DNA from: Candidatus Aenigmarchaeota archaeon CG_4_9_14_3_um_filter_37_18
Lineage (GTDB): Archaea > Aenigmatarchaeota > Aenigmatarchaeia > CG10238-14
Direction of reading: 5' to 3'
DNA length: 9,291 bases
Assembly (NCBI GenBank): GCA_002789635.1
Contig: PFTQ01000003.1
Coordinates: 1 to 9,291, forward strand
Shown: piece by piece, positions 1 through 6,881 of the stretch
Position numbering within the stretch: the first letter of the stretch is position 1
Layout: the number at the start of each line of letters is the position of its first letter
Notes under the pieces: generated by a model
What the model saw: only the letters and a program-made list of their open reading frames with translations
What the model was told of the DNA's origin: nothing
Database searches by the model: none
Program-made: the position numbers and the translations under genes

Positions 1-29
1 AGGCGTTCATGGATAAGATGAGGAAGTGA
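1..29 (+). CDS. possible C-terminal tail of an upstream gene (partial)
   Basis: In the frame starting at base 3, the first bases read Ala-Phe-Met-Asp-Lys-Met-Arg-Lys followed by TGA at 27-29. The other two forward frames stop sooner. A short Phe-x-Asp-Lys ending with a basic tail recalls the C-terminus of archaeal elongation factor 2, and translation-factor genes often sit beside rpsJ in archaea, so fusA is a weak guess. Eight residues are too few to identify a protein, and the stretch could be non-coding. Confidence 0.25.
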
Positions 30-108
30 TTAATTTATGAAAACCAATAAAAATCATCGAGAGGACATTAATTCAGGACAACACACCCTTAGAAAGTCGA
101 ACAAAACA

Positions 109-115
109 TTTAAAT
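109..115 (+). promoter_or_regulatory. TATA box candidate for rpsJ
   Basis: TTTAAAT sits in an A-rich context (acaaaaca upstream, which could act as a BRE). Its centre is about 35 bases before the rpsJ ATG. With the usual archaeal spacing of 25-27 bases from box to start site, transcription would begin near 138, giving a leader of only about 8 bases. There is no Shine-Dalgarno match ahead of the ATG, which agrees with a near-leaderless message. This is read from spacing and motif only. Confidence 0.45.
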
Positions 116-146
116 CCATTAACACTACATTTAATATCTGATATTT

Positions 147-467
147 ATGCAAGTAGCGAGGATAAAAATCTCAGGAAGGGACTCCAAACAGTTAGATACG
201 CTCTGCGAGGAAATAACTTCAGTTGCCAAGAAGTTCGGCGTAGGCTGGAGGGGTCCAATCCCATTCCCAACAAAAAAACTGAAAGTCACAACCTTGAAAA
301 CGCCTTGCGGCGATGGAACAGGTCATGGAAACGCTACTTTTGACAGGTGGCAGATGAGAATCCACAAAAGGATGATAGAAATGCAGGCTGATGACCGTGC
401 TTTGAGGCAGGTTTTAAGGGTACAGGTACCCCAGGGCGTTCACATCCAAATCAAACTCAAAGGCTAA
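147..467 (+). CDS. rpsJ: 30S ribosomal protein uS10 (archaeal S10)
   Basis: This is the small-subunit protein that sits in the 30S head and helps form the tRNA-binding region. The 106-residue product matches the archaeal/eukaryotic S10 (eS20-like) pattern. It starts with the basic strand V-A-R-I-K-I-S-G, has the loop motif GPIPFPTKKL near residues 36-45, the W-x-M-R-I-H-K-R block near 68-75, and ends with LRQVLRVQVPQGVHIQI. The region between about residues 51 and 65 (T-P-C-G-D-G-T-G-H-G-N) is Gly-rich and may be longer than in relatives, which typically run about 102 residues. The ATG at 147 is the only sensible start, with a TATA-like box 35 bases upstream and no ribosome binding site. The TAA stop at 465-467 overlaps the stop codon of the convergent gene on the other strand. 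The usual archaeal str/S10 partners are not visible downstream, so the gene stands alone on this side. Confidence 0.95.
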   Translation: MQVARIKISGRDSKQLDTLCEEITSVAKKFGVGWRGPIPFPTKKLKVTTLKTPCGDGTGHGNATFDRWQMRIHKRMIEMQADDRALRQVLRVQVPQGVHIQIKLKG

Positions 468-2836
468 CGGTTCTTCCACTTCTTATAAAGCCATGAATAT
501 TCTTTTGTTTCTTTAGTTCTCTTGTAAAATATATATGCAACCGGAATAATGATGGCTAAAGCGATAATAATGATTGTAATTGTTGTTCTTGTTTTTTTAG
601 CCCTTGAGATTTCATCCTCTTTTTGGTCTATTTTCGAATTGAGCGCGTCTAAATCACTCTTAAGGGAGCTGTACATATCGTAAGAGCTTTCAAGCTGGCC
701 GTTATTGTAGAGTTCCTTTACATTTTCTATCTTAGACCTTATCTGTTGGGTCTCATCCCTGAATTCCGAGACATCAGTTTTTTCCCTTAAATTTTCTATT
801 TTTTTGTCTATCTCTATCAGGTCAGAGAATAATTTTTCAGATTCTTTTGAAATGTCAGAAAGCATATTCAAAGTCAAAGATGGGGATACATCAGCAGGCC
901 CTAAATCAGTTGCTATAACAAATCTTCCAGACACCGTTTTTAAGACTTGAGTCTGGGAAAGGCCTTCTGTGGATACTAGAACATTTAGTTTTCCCTGGCC
1001 TCCCGGAGGCAGAACCATCCTGCCAGCCTCTACATAAACCATATCCTCTATCTCACTGCTTGGTTGAATAGATTTTATCTCAATGCTACCCTTCCCAATG
1101 TTGCTTAAAGTGTATTCGATTTCTTTTGTCTGGTCTTTTCCGATCCATTCTGATGCTGTTGAAGGCGAGACCTGCAATTTGCCTAGATAATCAAGATTAA
1201 TTGTTATATAGAATACGCTGAAGCCTTGGTCAGAGGTAAAGTTAAGAAACCCTTTATATTGGCCTTCTCCAACGCTTGGGACATTTATAAGGAGTGTTAT
1301 CTGGCTTGAATTCTTTGGGCCGAGATCAAGTTTTGTCTGGTTGAATGTTCTCCAGCCTTCAGTTACGTTCATCCAATCCTTAATGTCGCCTCCTTTCCTG
1401 ACCTCGATATTTGTAAGGGTTTCATTTCCTTCATTCTTGAAATACAATGCCTTTGTTAAAGGGCCAATATCATTAACAGTCTCTATGATGCTTTCCGGGG
1501 TGAATGACATGCTAGGCTTCATCTTGAAGTAGAAGCTTTTTGTAATGCTTTGTATTCTTCCAGCGCTGTCCTTTCCTGTTATATATACTGTGTGAAATCC
1601 GCTTTCAGTTACATTATAAATCATTTTAACATAGCTTGAATTGAATTCATAAACATCAGGCAGGGTGGACGGCTTTGCAACGCTTATGTAGATTTGGCTG
1701 TCAGTTAACCTTTGGTCATATTTGTTTGTCAATTCAGCGGTAATCCCAACATTTTCAGTGCTGTTGTTGATGCTTACATCAATGTTCATGGCTTTGACTT
1801 GAATTTTTTTAGTGACTTCAAGGCCTTCTGCATTCACAAAAATTATATATTCTCCTGGAGGATCCTGGTCTTCCAGCAGGTAAACACTATTCCAATCCCC
1901 ACCAGACCCGGTAAATGCTAATTCATAAATCTTGCTTTCCGGATATATTATAGACCCTTTGACATTCCTCATGTTAATGTCAGATGTCGCTTCAATGGAA
2001 ATCCTATCTCCAGAGTAATACTCATTTTTATCAAGGTCGACATCAAAACCCATATTGTTCTTGTCGCTCACCCAATCCAGGAATTGGTCAAACAAATCCC
2101 ACCCAAGGCAATTGTCGCAGCCAGTTAGTTTAGATGTTGTTATTCCCCATGATACCGCATTGTATCTTGTCCCTCTCCAAAGGACGAACAAAGGATAGTC
2201 CCCTTGAGGTTGAGCTCCAGTCCCATCAGGGTCGCCATTTACTGTCCCTAAGGTTGATCCGCTCTTAGGAAAGACAACAGGGTATATTTTCCCGCTTTCA
2301 CCCAGGCTATATGCATCCTTTGCGTAGCCGTCTGTCATTTCATGCAATTCAGAAATTTTAACCTCACTTTTTGTTAATTCAGTGTTGTTTGCTGGATCTG
2401 CAAAATTAAAGTATTGGGTATATAAGCAGCCGGAAATATTGCCAGTAGCATTGTCACTGTAATAAGTCAGGGAATTTCCAGCAAAAACTAAGCCAACAGA
2501 CTTGTTCAGGGACGAGGCCAAATTTTTGCAGAAACTGTCCTTTGTTTTGTTGAGCATGTCATCGCTAAGTTCTGTGACAAAAATAAGGTCAGAATTGTCT
2601 AATGCGCTTTTCCAGTCTTGGGCGTTTGTTGCGACTGATAGGTCTTTGATAATGTAAACATTATAATTCTGCTTAATCCTTTCATAGTAATCAAGCGTTT
2701 GGGTATTCATGCTTCTGGAGCTGTATTTGGAAATGAATGTTGCATTCCTGCTGGCGCCTGACGTGGAATAATAGATAGATTTAGACATTGGCATAAGCAG
2801 AATCATCAGAACGAATAAAAGGATAATTTTTTTCAT
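464..2836 (-). CDS. large sequon-rich surface glycoprotein with C-terminal membrane anchor
   Basis: I do not recognise a named family. From the ATG at 2836 the product is 790 residues. It opens with a Sec signal peptide (M-K-K, then a Leu/Ile-rich core to about residue 17). Residues about 47-257 alternate strands and helices in a way that suggests a flavodoxin/glutamine-amidotransferase-like fold (motifs such as SDLIFVTEL and PLFVLWRGTRYNAVSWG), with no catalytic triad that I can assign. From about 265 to 660 there are several beta-sandwich (Ig/CARDB/NEW-like) stretches, e.g. PGEYIIFVNAEG and NEGNETLTNIEV. Residues about 661-751 form a charged coiled coil, followed by a membrane helix at about 752-771 and a short basic cytoplasmic tail. 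About 15 Asn-X-Ser/Thr sequons lie outside the membrane, suggesting N-glycosylation. A GTG at 2875 in the same frame would add 13 residues; I prefer 2836 because M-K-K leads directly into a normal signal peptide. The protein is probably a cell-surface or adhesion protein. Confidence 0.8.
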   Translation of the reverse strand: MKKIILLFVLMILLMPMSKSIYYSTSGASRNATFISKYSSRSMNTQTLDYYERIKQNYNVYIIKDLSVATNAQDWKSALDNSDLIFVTELSDDMLNKTKDSFCKNLASSLNKSVGLVFAGNSLTYYSDNATGNISGCLYTQYFNFADPANNTELTKSEVKISELHEMTDGYAKDAYSLGESGKIYPVVFPKSGSTLGTVNGDPDGTGAQPQGDYPLFVLWRGTRYNAVSWGITTSKLTGCDNCLGWDLFDQFLDWVSDKNNMGFDVDLDKNEYYSGDRISIEATSDINMRNVKGSIIYPESKIYELAFTGSGGDWNSVYLLEDQDPPGEYIIFVNAEGLEVTKKIQVKAMNIDVSINNSTENVGITAELTNKYDQRLTDSQIYISVAKPSTLPDVYEFNSSYVKMIYNVTESGFHTVYITGKDSAGRIQSITKSFYFKMKPSMSFTPESIIETVNDIGPLTKALYFKNEGNETLTNIEVRKGGDIKDWMNVTEGWRTFNQTKLDLGPKNSSQITLLINVPSVGEGQYKGFLNFTSDQGFSVFYITINLDYLGKLQVSPSTASEWIGKDQTKEIEYTLSNIGKGSIEIKSIQPSSEIEDMVYVEAGRMVLPPGGQGKLNVLVSTEGLSQTQVLKTVSGRFVIATDLGPADVSPSLTLNMLSDISKESEKLFSDLIEIDKKIENLREKTDVSEFRDETQQIRSKIENVKELYNNGQLESSYDMYSSLKSDLDALNSKIDQKEDEISRAKKTRTTITIIIIALAIIIPVAYIFYKRTKETKEYSWLYKKWKNR

Positions 2837-2876
2837 AATACAAATAGGGTTTTCTGATAAAAAAAGCTTGATCACC

Positions 2877-2882
2877 TTTAAG
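2877..2882 (+). promoter_or_regulatory. TATA box candidate for the L,D-transpeptidase gene
   Basis: TTTAAG is centred about 35 bases before the ATG at 2915, which would start transcription near 2906 and leave a leader of about 9 bases. There is no Shine-Dalgarno match before the ATG. The site lies within the likely transcript start region of the divergent gene, so the two promoters would face each other across less than 80 bases. The motif is short and could be chance in AT-rich DNA. Confidence 0.3.
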
Positions 2883-2897
2883 CATTATTAATTTAGA

Positions 2898-2905
2898 TTT
2901 ATAAA
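2898..2905 (-). promoter_or_regulatory. TATA box candidate for the surface glycoprotein gene
   Basis: TTTATAAA lies in the 78-base divergent gap. Read on the minus strand, a start site 26 bases downstream falls near 2875, giving a leader of about 39 bases to the ATG at 2836, or a leaderless start on the in-frame GTG at 2875. Read on the plus strand it would place the start inside the next gene, so it most likely serves the minus-strand gene. A GGTGATC string at 2878-2872 looks like a Shine-Dalgarno element but is too far (about 36 bases) from 2836 to serve it. Confidence 0.4.
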
Positions 2906-2914
2906 AAATAGTGT

Positions 2915-4750
2915 ATGAAGTACAAGTTATTGCTTGTCTTATTATTTTTCCTATTTACAGTAGAGTACGCCTTAGCAGATGGGTTAACAGGGGGTATTAT
3001 TATTGATGCTCCTGAATCTTATAATATTAAAATTAAATGCGAAGCAAATAGGCCTGGCATATCCTGCATCGGAGCCTGGATTGATCAGGTTGATGATAGC
3101 CATAAATGCATTATTCAAGAATGGGACGGGAACTATGCTGTTTTTAAATGCGGGCAATACTTCTACACCCACTTTGCAATTTGCGATGTTTTTTCTGGGT
3201 CAGGGTGTACAGGAGGACCAATAAGTCAGCAATTTACTGTTGGGGTTGCATCAACTACATCCACGACTACCTTAACAACTACATCCCTACCATCCTCTTC
3301 AACAACCACCCAACCTCAGTCATCCTCAACAACCTCGACTACATCAACTACAATATCAACTTGTTCATCCCCAACTTCTGGAGTACAGCTAACTGTAACA
3401 GCAGCAAGCGGCCTTCACTTGAGATCAAGCCCAGCTGGGAATCCAATATTAATAATGCCTTTTAATTCAATAGTCACTTCTCTTGGTGAATGTATAATCG
3501 CTCAATACAGCGGAACTACATACAACTGGTATAAGATTAGATATCAGTCCCTGGATGGCTGGTCAACTTCGAATTGGCTGCAGCAAACTGGGGCTACAAC
3601 CACCTCCACAACGATATCAGCAACCACTACCTCAATATTATCAACTACCTCAACCACTCAACCGCCAGGTGTTACAACCACATCTACAATAACTTCCAGC
3701 ACCTCTACAACCGTACACTCAACCACCACAACTATAAATAATCCTTATAATTGCCCCTCTAAAACAGATTGTGGCAAGTGCATAGAAGGTGGTTATGGGT
3801 TTTCCACTTCTTGCGGGTGGTGCAAAGGTGCGGGTAGTGCAGGAGAATGTAAATTAGGGACAAAAGACGGCCCAAATGACCGTTCATGCACTAAAACTGA
3901 TTGGGCATGGGGTCTTTATGACTGCGACTCAGCTGCAGCAACCACAACAACAATACCATCACAAACAACAACCACAGTAATAATCCCTGGAAGAATAACA
4001 AAACAATGCGGGGTCAAATACGTTCATGATATTCAAGTCCCACAAGCAGGGAAGTTCTTTTATATCAACCAGGATGATTTGATCATGTGCAGATATGACA
4101 ATGGGATTGAAGCTTCCCTTAGATTTCTTGTGAGCACTGGAACCGATGCTAATCCGACAGATATTGGCTTATTAGATAACTCCCCTTTAACAGGATATCT
4201 CGGGGAATATTATTATGATCCATTTAAACTTTATTCAGACTATACTTGGAGGTGGCAATCGGGTTATTTTGTTCATAGCCAGACCTATGTATACAATGCT
4301 AATCATGAAAGAGTTTACCTAGGGACTAAAAATGTGGGGCCTTTTGAAGTAGTGGGGACATGCCGAATATCCCATGGATGTATTTGGCTAAGCAAAGACG
4401 ATATCATAACGTTCACAAATTGGGTTAATGAAGGAGATTCAACTAAAGTTATAGGCTCTGTTAGTTCAAACCCGCCTAAATCCCCTGATTGCAGTAAATA
4501 TACACCCCCGAAGGTTGCAGCTTCAATATCAGCCCCTGCAAAAATTCCAGAAGGAAATTCATTCAACTCAGAATTTTCAGGATGCTCAAGCGGATTGGCA
4601 GTTGTGAGAGATAAAGAAAATACAGTATCCAAGGTAGTGTTTGGATATGATTCAATAACAACAACCCCGACAGGGAAAGGGGATATAGATTCCTATTTAA
4701 TTTGTTTCAACCCACCCTTGGTTAGATCATCAACAACACAAGTCACGTAA
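2915..4750 (+). CDS. secreted modular L,D-transpeptidase (YkuD) with SH3b-like and PSI-like domains
   Basis: The product has 611 residues. Residues 1-21 are a Sec signal peptide. Residues about 22-110 hold a small Cys-containing beta domain. Residues 111-150 are a Thr/Ser linker. Residues about 156-222 resemble a bacterial SH3b domain (LTVTAASGLHLRSSPAG near the start, DGWSTSNWL at the end). A second Thr/Ser linker covers about 226-273. Residues about 278-337 carry eight cysteines spaced like a PSI domain (C-x5-C-x2-C-x10-C-x2-C-x8-C-x12-C-x11-C), and a third linker covers about 340-358. Residues about 364-515 match the YkuD catalytic domain: a strand with R-F-L-V-S-T-G, His454 in Y-F-V-H-S, and the motif Ser486-His487-Gly488-Cys489, then K-D-D and G-D-S-T-K-V-I-G. 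The family forms 3-3 cross-links in peptidoglycan, or attaches proteins to it, through the Cys. Trp491 stands where an Arg normally follows Cys-Ile/Val. The C-terminal 95 residues are unassigned. No membrane anchor is visible after the signal peptide. The role in an archaeon is unknown. Confidence 0.85.
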   Translation: MKYKLLLVLLFFLFTVEYALADGLTGGIIIDAPESYNIKIKCEANRPGISCIGAWIDQVDDSHKCIIQEWDGNYAVFKCGQYFYTHFAICDVFSGSGCTGGPISQQFTVGVASTTSTTTLTTTSLPSSSTTTQPQSSSTTSTTSTTISTCSSPTSGVQLTVTAASGLHLRSSPAGNPILIMPFNSIVTSLGECIIAQYSGTTYNWYKIRYQSLDGWSTSNWLQQTGATTTSTTISATTTSILSTTSTTQPPGVTTTSTITSSTSTTVHSTTTTINNPYNCPSKTDCGKCIEGGYGFSTSCGWCKGAGSAGECKLGTKDGPNDRSCTKTDWAWGLYDCDSAAATTTTIPSQTTTTVIIPGRITKQCGVKYVHDIQVPQAGKFFYINQDDLIMCRYDNGIEASLRFLVSTGTDANPTDIGLLDNSPLTGYLGEYYYDPFKLYSDYTWRWQSGYFVHSQTYVYNANHERVYLGTKNVGPFEVVGTCRISHGCIWLSKDDIITFTNWVNEGDSTKVIGSVSSNPPKSPDCSKYTPPKVAASISAPAKIPEGNSFNSEFSGCSSGLAVVRDKENTVSKVVFGYDSITTTPTGKGDIDSYLICFNPPLVRSSTTQVT

Positions 4751-4751
4751 A

Positions 4752-5612
4752 TTAACCTACTCCTGTCAGGAATGTAGCACCTTTCGGATCATTGCATATT
4801 AAATTGACTTGCCAATTAGCTTTAGCGTTTTTATCTAAATTTGGGTCGGATAACGGAGGAATAGTTTTAACAATTATTTTATTATTTTGGAATGTTATTG
4901 ATGTTGACGGCATCATATCTCCATTATCTTTTATCTCTGCCTCAAATTTATTCAGGCCATATACAACAGCAAAATATACGCTATTCCCTTGTGTAAATTT
5001 GCAGTTAGTTTCACAAGTTAACTGGTTGTTCCCTGAATCATAAATACAACTCTTCAAGTATACGTCACGGGGTGGATTGCTGCATGGATAATCCCCAAAA
5101 TACATGTACCACCAATTCTCTTCTTTAGGGATATCACAATCCCCAGCCCCTGGGAACATTTCCCTCACTTTTTGGTCCGCCTTGGTTTCATCCCCGTAAG
5201 CATCAACATATTCCTCGCAAACCGCCTTTCTACAGTCATCCCATCCTACAACCCCCCTTTCTTTTTCGCATGAAACCACATGAAAGCAGTATATCATATC
5301 CTCGCAGACATTAAGGATCTTTGTATTTGCCGGGAAGGTGTCTGTTTTTCCGTTCCTGTTCAAGTCAGTATTGCCTGTCATATTGGTGTAGCAATATTTG
5401 GCCAGTTTTGCGTTCGATCCATCATACAAATAATCTCCGCAAAGCCTCTCACACTCGGCCTCGAATTTTGTGATAGCCATTTTATCGTCTATGCCGCCTC
5501 CTGTCCCATCCATGCCAGCCATCCTTGTCAGAAATATCCTAATAACAACAACAGCTACAACAAGAAGGATAGTCAAACCAACAATCATCTGAAGAGACAT
5601 TTGGCCTTTCAT
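4752..5612 (-). CDS. pilin-like, cysteine-rich exported protein
   Basis: The 286-residue product starts M-K-G-Q-M-S-L-Q-M, followed by a hydrophobic helix at about residues 9-28. This is the layout of archaeal type IV pilin-like (class III) signal peptides, in which a prepilin peptidase of the PibD/EppA/FlaK type cuts near the Lys-Gly-Gln site and the helix then drives filament assembly. The usual Glu about five residues after the cleavage site is not evident, so this could instead be a simple N-terminal membrane anchor. The remaining 255 or so residues are outside the cell and hold 14 cysteines (54, 58, 74, 103, 109, 115, 127, 132, 159, 177, 189, 200, 204, 273), an even number consistent with up to seven disulfides. 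I do not recognise the globular part. The gene ends one base from the convergent transpeptidase gene and is divergent from map. No Shine-Dalgarno element is visible at the ATG at 5612. Confidence 0.75.
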   Translation of the reverse strand: MKGQMSLQMIVGLTILLVVAVVVIRIFLTRMAGMDGTGGGIDDKMAITKFEAECERLCGDYLYDGSNAKLAKYCYTNMTGNTDLNRNGKTDTFPANTKILNVCEDMIYCFHVVSCEKERGVVGWDDCRKAVCEEYVDAYGDETKADQKVREMFPGAGDCDIPKEENWWYMYFGDYPCSNPPRDVYLKSCIYDSGNNQLTCETNCKFTQGNSVYFAVVYGLNKFEAEIKDNGDMMPSTSITFQNNKIIVKTIPPLSDPNLDKNAKANWQVNLICNDPKGATFLTGVG

Positions 5613-5714
5613 TGTTATCTAATGTAATTTGTTTTGTTTTCTTTTATTGTTTTTGTACAATCTCTATCCAAATCAGAAAAATGAATCTATTTCAATCTTA
5701 CAACCTAAATATTG

Positions 5715-6617
5715 ATGAGTGGTTATATGGAAAAGGAGATCCTTGAAAGCTACAAGAAAGCTGGGGTTATACACAAAGAAGCCAGGGAATTCGCAGTAAA
5801 AGAAGTCAAAGAAGGTGTTAAAGTCCTGGACCTTGCTGAAAGAATCGAGAAGATGATTAAAGATAAAGGGGGTGGGATCGCATTTCCAGTTAACATTTCA
5901 ATTAACGACATAGCCGCACACTACACTCCTGATGCTGATGATACTCTCACTTTTAAGCAAGGGGATCTTGTTAAAGTGGATATAGGTGTTCATGTTGATG
6001 GCTATATTGCGGATGCTGCGACGACTGTCAGCATTGGCGGCCAGGATCAAGAGTTAATTAAAGCAGCCGAAGACGCAGTTGACCAATTCATTAAAGAAAT
6101 TCGACCAGGCAAGACAGTAGGGGAAATGTCCAAACTAGTTGAAGATATTGTTCTTTCCCATGGCTTTAACCCTATCAGAAATCTGGCTGGGCACAGCATG
6201 GAGCAATACTTGGAGCATGGCCTATTGTCTATCCCGAATGGGAAGATACCCAGTGACATCAAAATCCCAGAAGATACTGCTCTCGGCATGGAAGTTTTCA
6301 CAACAACAGGGGAAGGCTGGGTCAAAGAATCATCTCCTGCATTGATCTACGTGTTTTCTCAGTCCAGGCCTGTAAGGCTCAGGGAATCAAGAAAGATTGC
6401 TGAGAAGATCAGCCAAGAATACAAGACATTGCCTTTTGCAAAGAGATGGCTGAAGGATGTGACAACACCGCTAAGGCTGCATCTTGCTTTAAAAGAGCTC
6501 GAGAATAATGGAGTCATAAGAAGCTATCCGCCCCTCAGAGAGAAATCCCATGCCAAAATAGCCCAGCACGAGGAAACGATTATTGTCCAAGATAAGCCTA
6601 TTGTGACGACTAGATGA
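5715..6617 (+). CDS. map: methionine aminopeptidase, type II
   Basis: This enzyme removes the N-terminal Met from new proteins, using two divalent metals. At 300 residues from the ATG at 5715 it has the normal archaeal length (about 295). Expected type II features are present: the catalytic His69 in A-A-H-Y-T-P; metal ligands Asp89 (K-V-D-I-G), Asp100 (I-A-D-A-A-T-T), His160 (L-A-G-H-S), Glu193 (G-M-E-V-F-T) and Glu286 (Q-H-E-E-T); and His168 next to the substrate site. Residues about 210-275 form the helical insertion of type II enzymes (K-R-W-L, L-H-L-A-L-K-E-L). The motif commonly written Q-F-E-H-T reads Q-H-E-E-T here, a local change beside a ligand. Possible starts are TTG 5712, ATG 5715 and ATG 5727. 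The last begins M-E-K-E, aligns about as well with relatives, and has GATGAGTGG just upstream. The gene is divergent from the pilin-like gene. The function is secure; the start is less so. Confidence 0.95.
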   Translation: MSGYMEKEILESYKKAGVIHKEAREFAVKEVKEGVKVLDLAERIEKMIKDKGGGIAFPVNISINDIAAHYTPDADDTLTFKQGDLVKVDIGVHVDGYIADAATTVSIGGQDQELIKAAEDAVDQFIKEIRPGKTVGEMSKLVEDIVLSHGFNPIRNLAGHSMEQYLEHGLLSIPNGKIPSDIKIPEDTALGMEVFTTTGEGWVKESSPALIYVFSQSRPVRLRESRKIAEKISQEYKTLPFAKRWLKDVTTPLRLHLALKELENNGVIRSYPPLREKSHAKIAQHEETIIVQDKPIVTTR

Positions 6618-6624
6618 TCAGGAA

Positions 6625-6729
6625 ATGTTCAAAAGAATCAGATACAGATCCAACAATATGATCGGCATCAGCGGAATGATATTTACACTCAAAAATATCA
6701 AAATTTTGTTCATGCTAATTTTATATTAG
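6625..6729 (+). CDS. possible 34-residue membrane peptide
   Basis: An ATG seven bases after the map stop opens a short frame ending with TAG at 6727-6729. The product has a basic N-terminus (M-F-K-R-I-R-Y-R) followed by a mostly hydrophobic stretch (M-I-G-I-S-G-M-I-F and I-K-I-L-F-M-L-I-L-Y). An AGGA at 6620-6623 sits very close to the ATG. It could be a small membrane protein co-transcribed with map, but AT-rich DNA often yields such frames by chance, and the 3' end contains the TATA-like string I assign to a possible downstream RNA. No homolog is recognised. Confidence 0.2.
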   Translation: MFKRIRYRSNNMIGISGMIFTLKNIKILFMLILY

Positions 6730-6755
6730 ATTAAAGATTTAAATGCTACTATAAA

Positions 6756-6815
6756 GTGATGATAATTTACAACAAGATTTTGAAATCAGATAACTCTTTT
6801 ATCTGGCATCCCTGA
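6756..6815 (+). ncRNA. candidate small RNA (C/D-box-like ends, internal hairpin)
   Basis: A C-box match GTGATGA lies at 6756-6762 and a D-box CTGA at 6812-6815, a 60-base span typical of archaeal C/D sRNAs, which guide 2'-O-methylation of rRNA or tRNA. A TATA-like string (TTTTATATT, about 6719-6727) sits about 27 bases ahead of where such an RNA would begin. Against this, internal D' and C' boxes are poor (TTGA at 6780-6783, CAGATAA at 6787-6793), the flanks do not form a clear closing stem, and a perfect 7-bp hairpin (CAGATAA / TTATCTG, 6787-6805, 5-base loop) occupies one guide region. It may be another structured RNA or nothing. Confidence 0.25.
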
Positions 6816-6846
6816 AACTAAGCAATGAACTCTAACTTTCACGAAG

Positions 6847-6857
6847 AAAATTTAAGC
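6847..6857 (+). promoter_or_regulatory. TATA box candidate for the 97-residue membrane protein
   Basis: The string AAAATTTAAGC contains TTTAAG centred about 29 bases before the ATG at 6882. Standard archaeal spacing would start transcription at about 6878-6880, giving an essentially leaderless message. This agrees with the lack of a ribosome binding site (TTTAATTAGTC precedes the ATG). Confidence 0.4.
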
Positions 6858-6881
6858 CTTCGAAAATTAATTTAATTAGTC

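Noticed and set aside
37..141. 34-codon plus-strand frame ahead of rpsJ (M-K-T-N-K-N-H-R...)
   Set aside because: It is polar and low in complexity, has no ribosome binding site, and runs through the TATA box and transcript start assigned to rpsJ, so it is most likely chance.
3245..3960. ACA/ACT-rich stretches as DNA-level repeats or phase-variable tracts
   Set aside because: They are imperfect and encode Thr/Ser linkers between domains; no exact repeat unit long enough for slippage control was seen.
4315..4632. Minus-strand frame opposite the 3' part of the transpeptidase gene
   Set aside because: It covers the strongly conserved catalytic motif on the other strand and encodes nothing recognisable.
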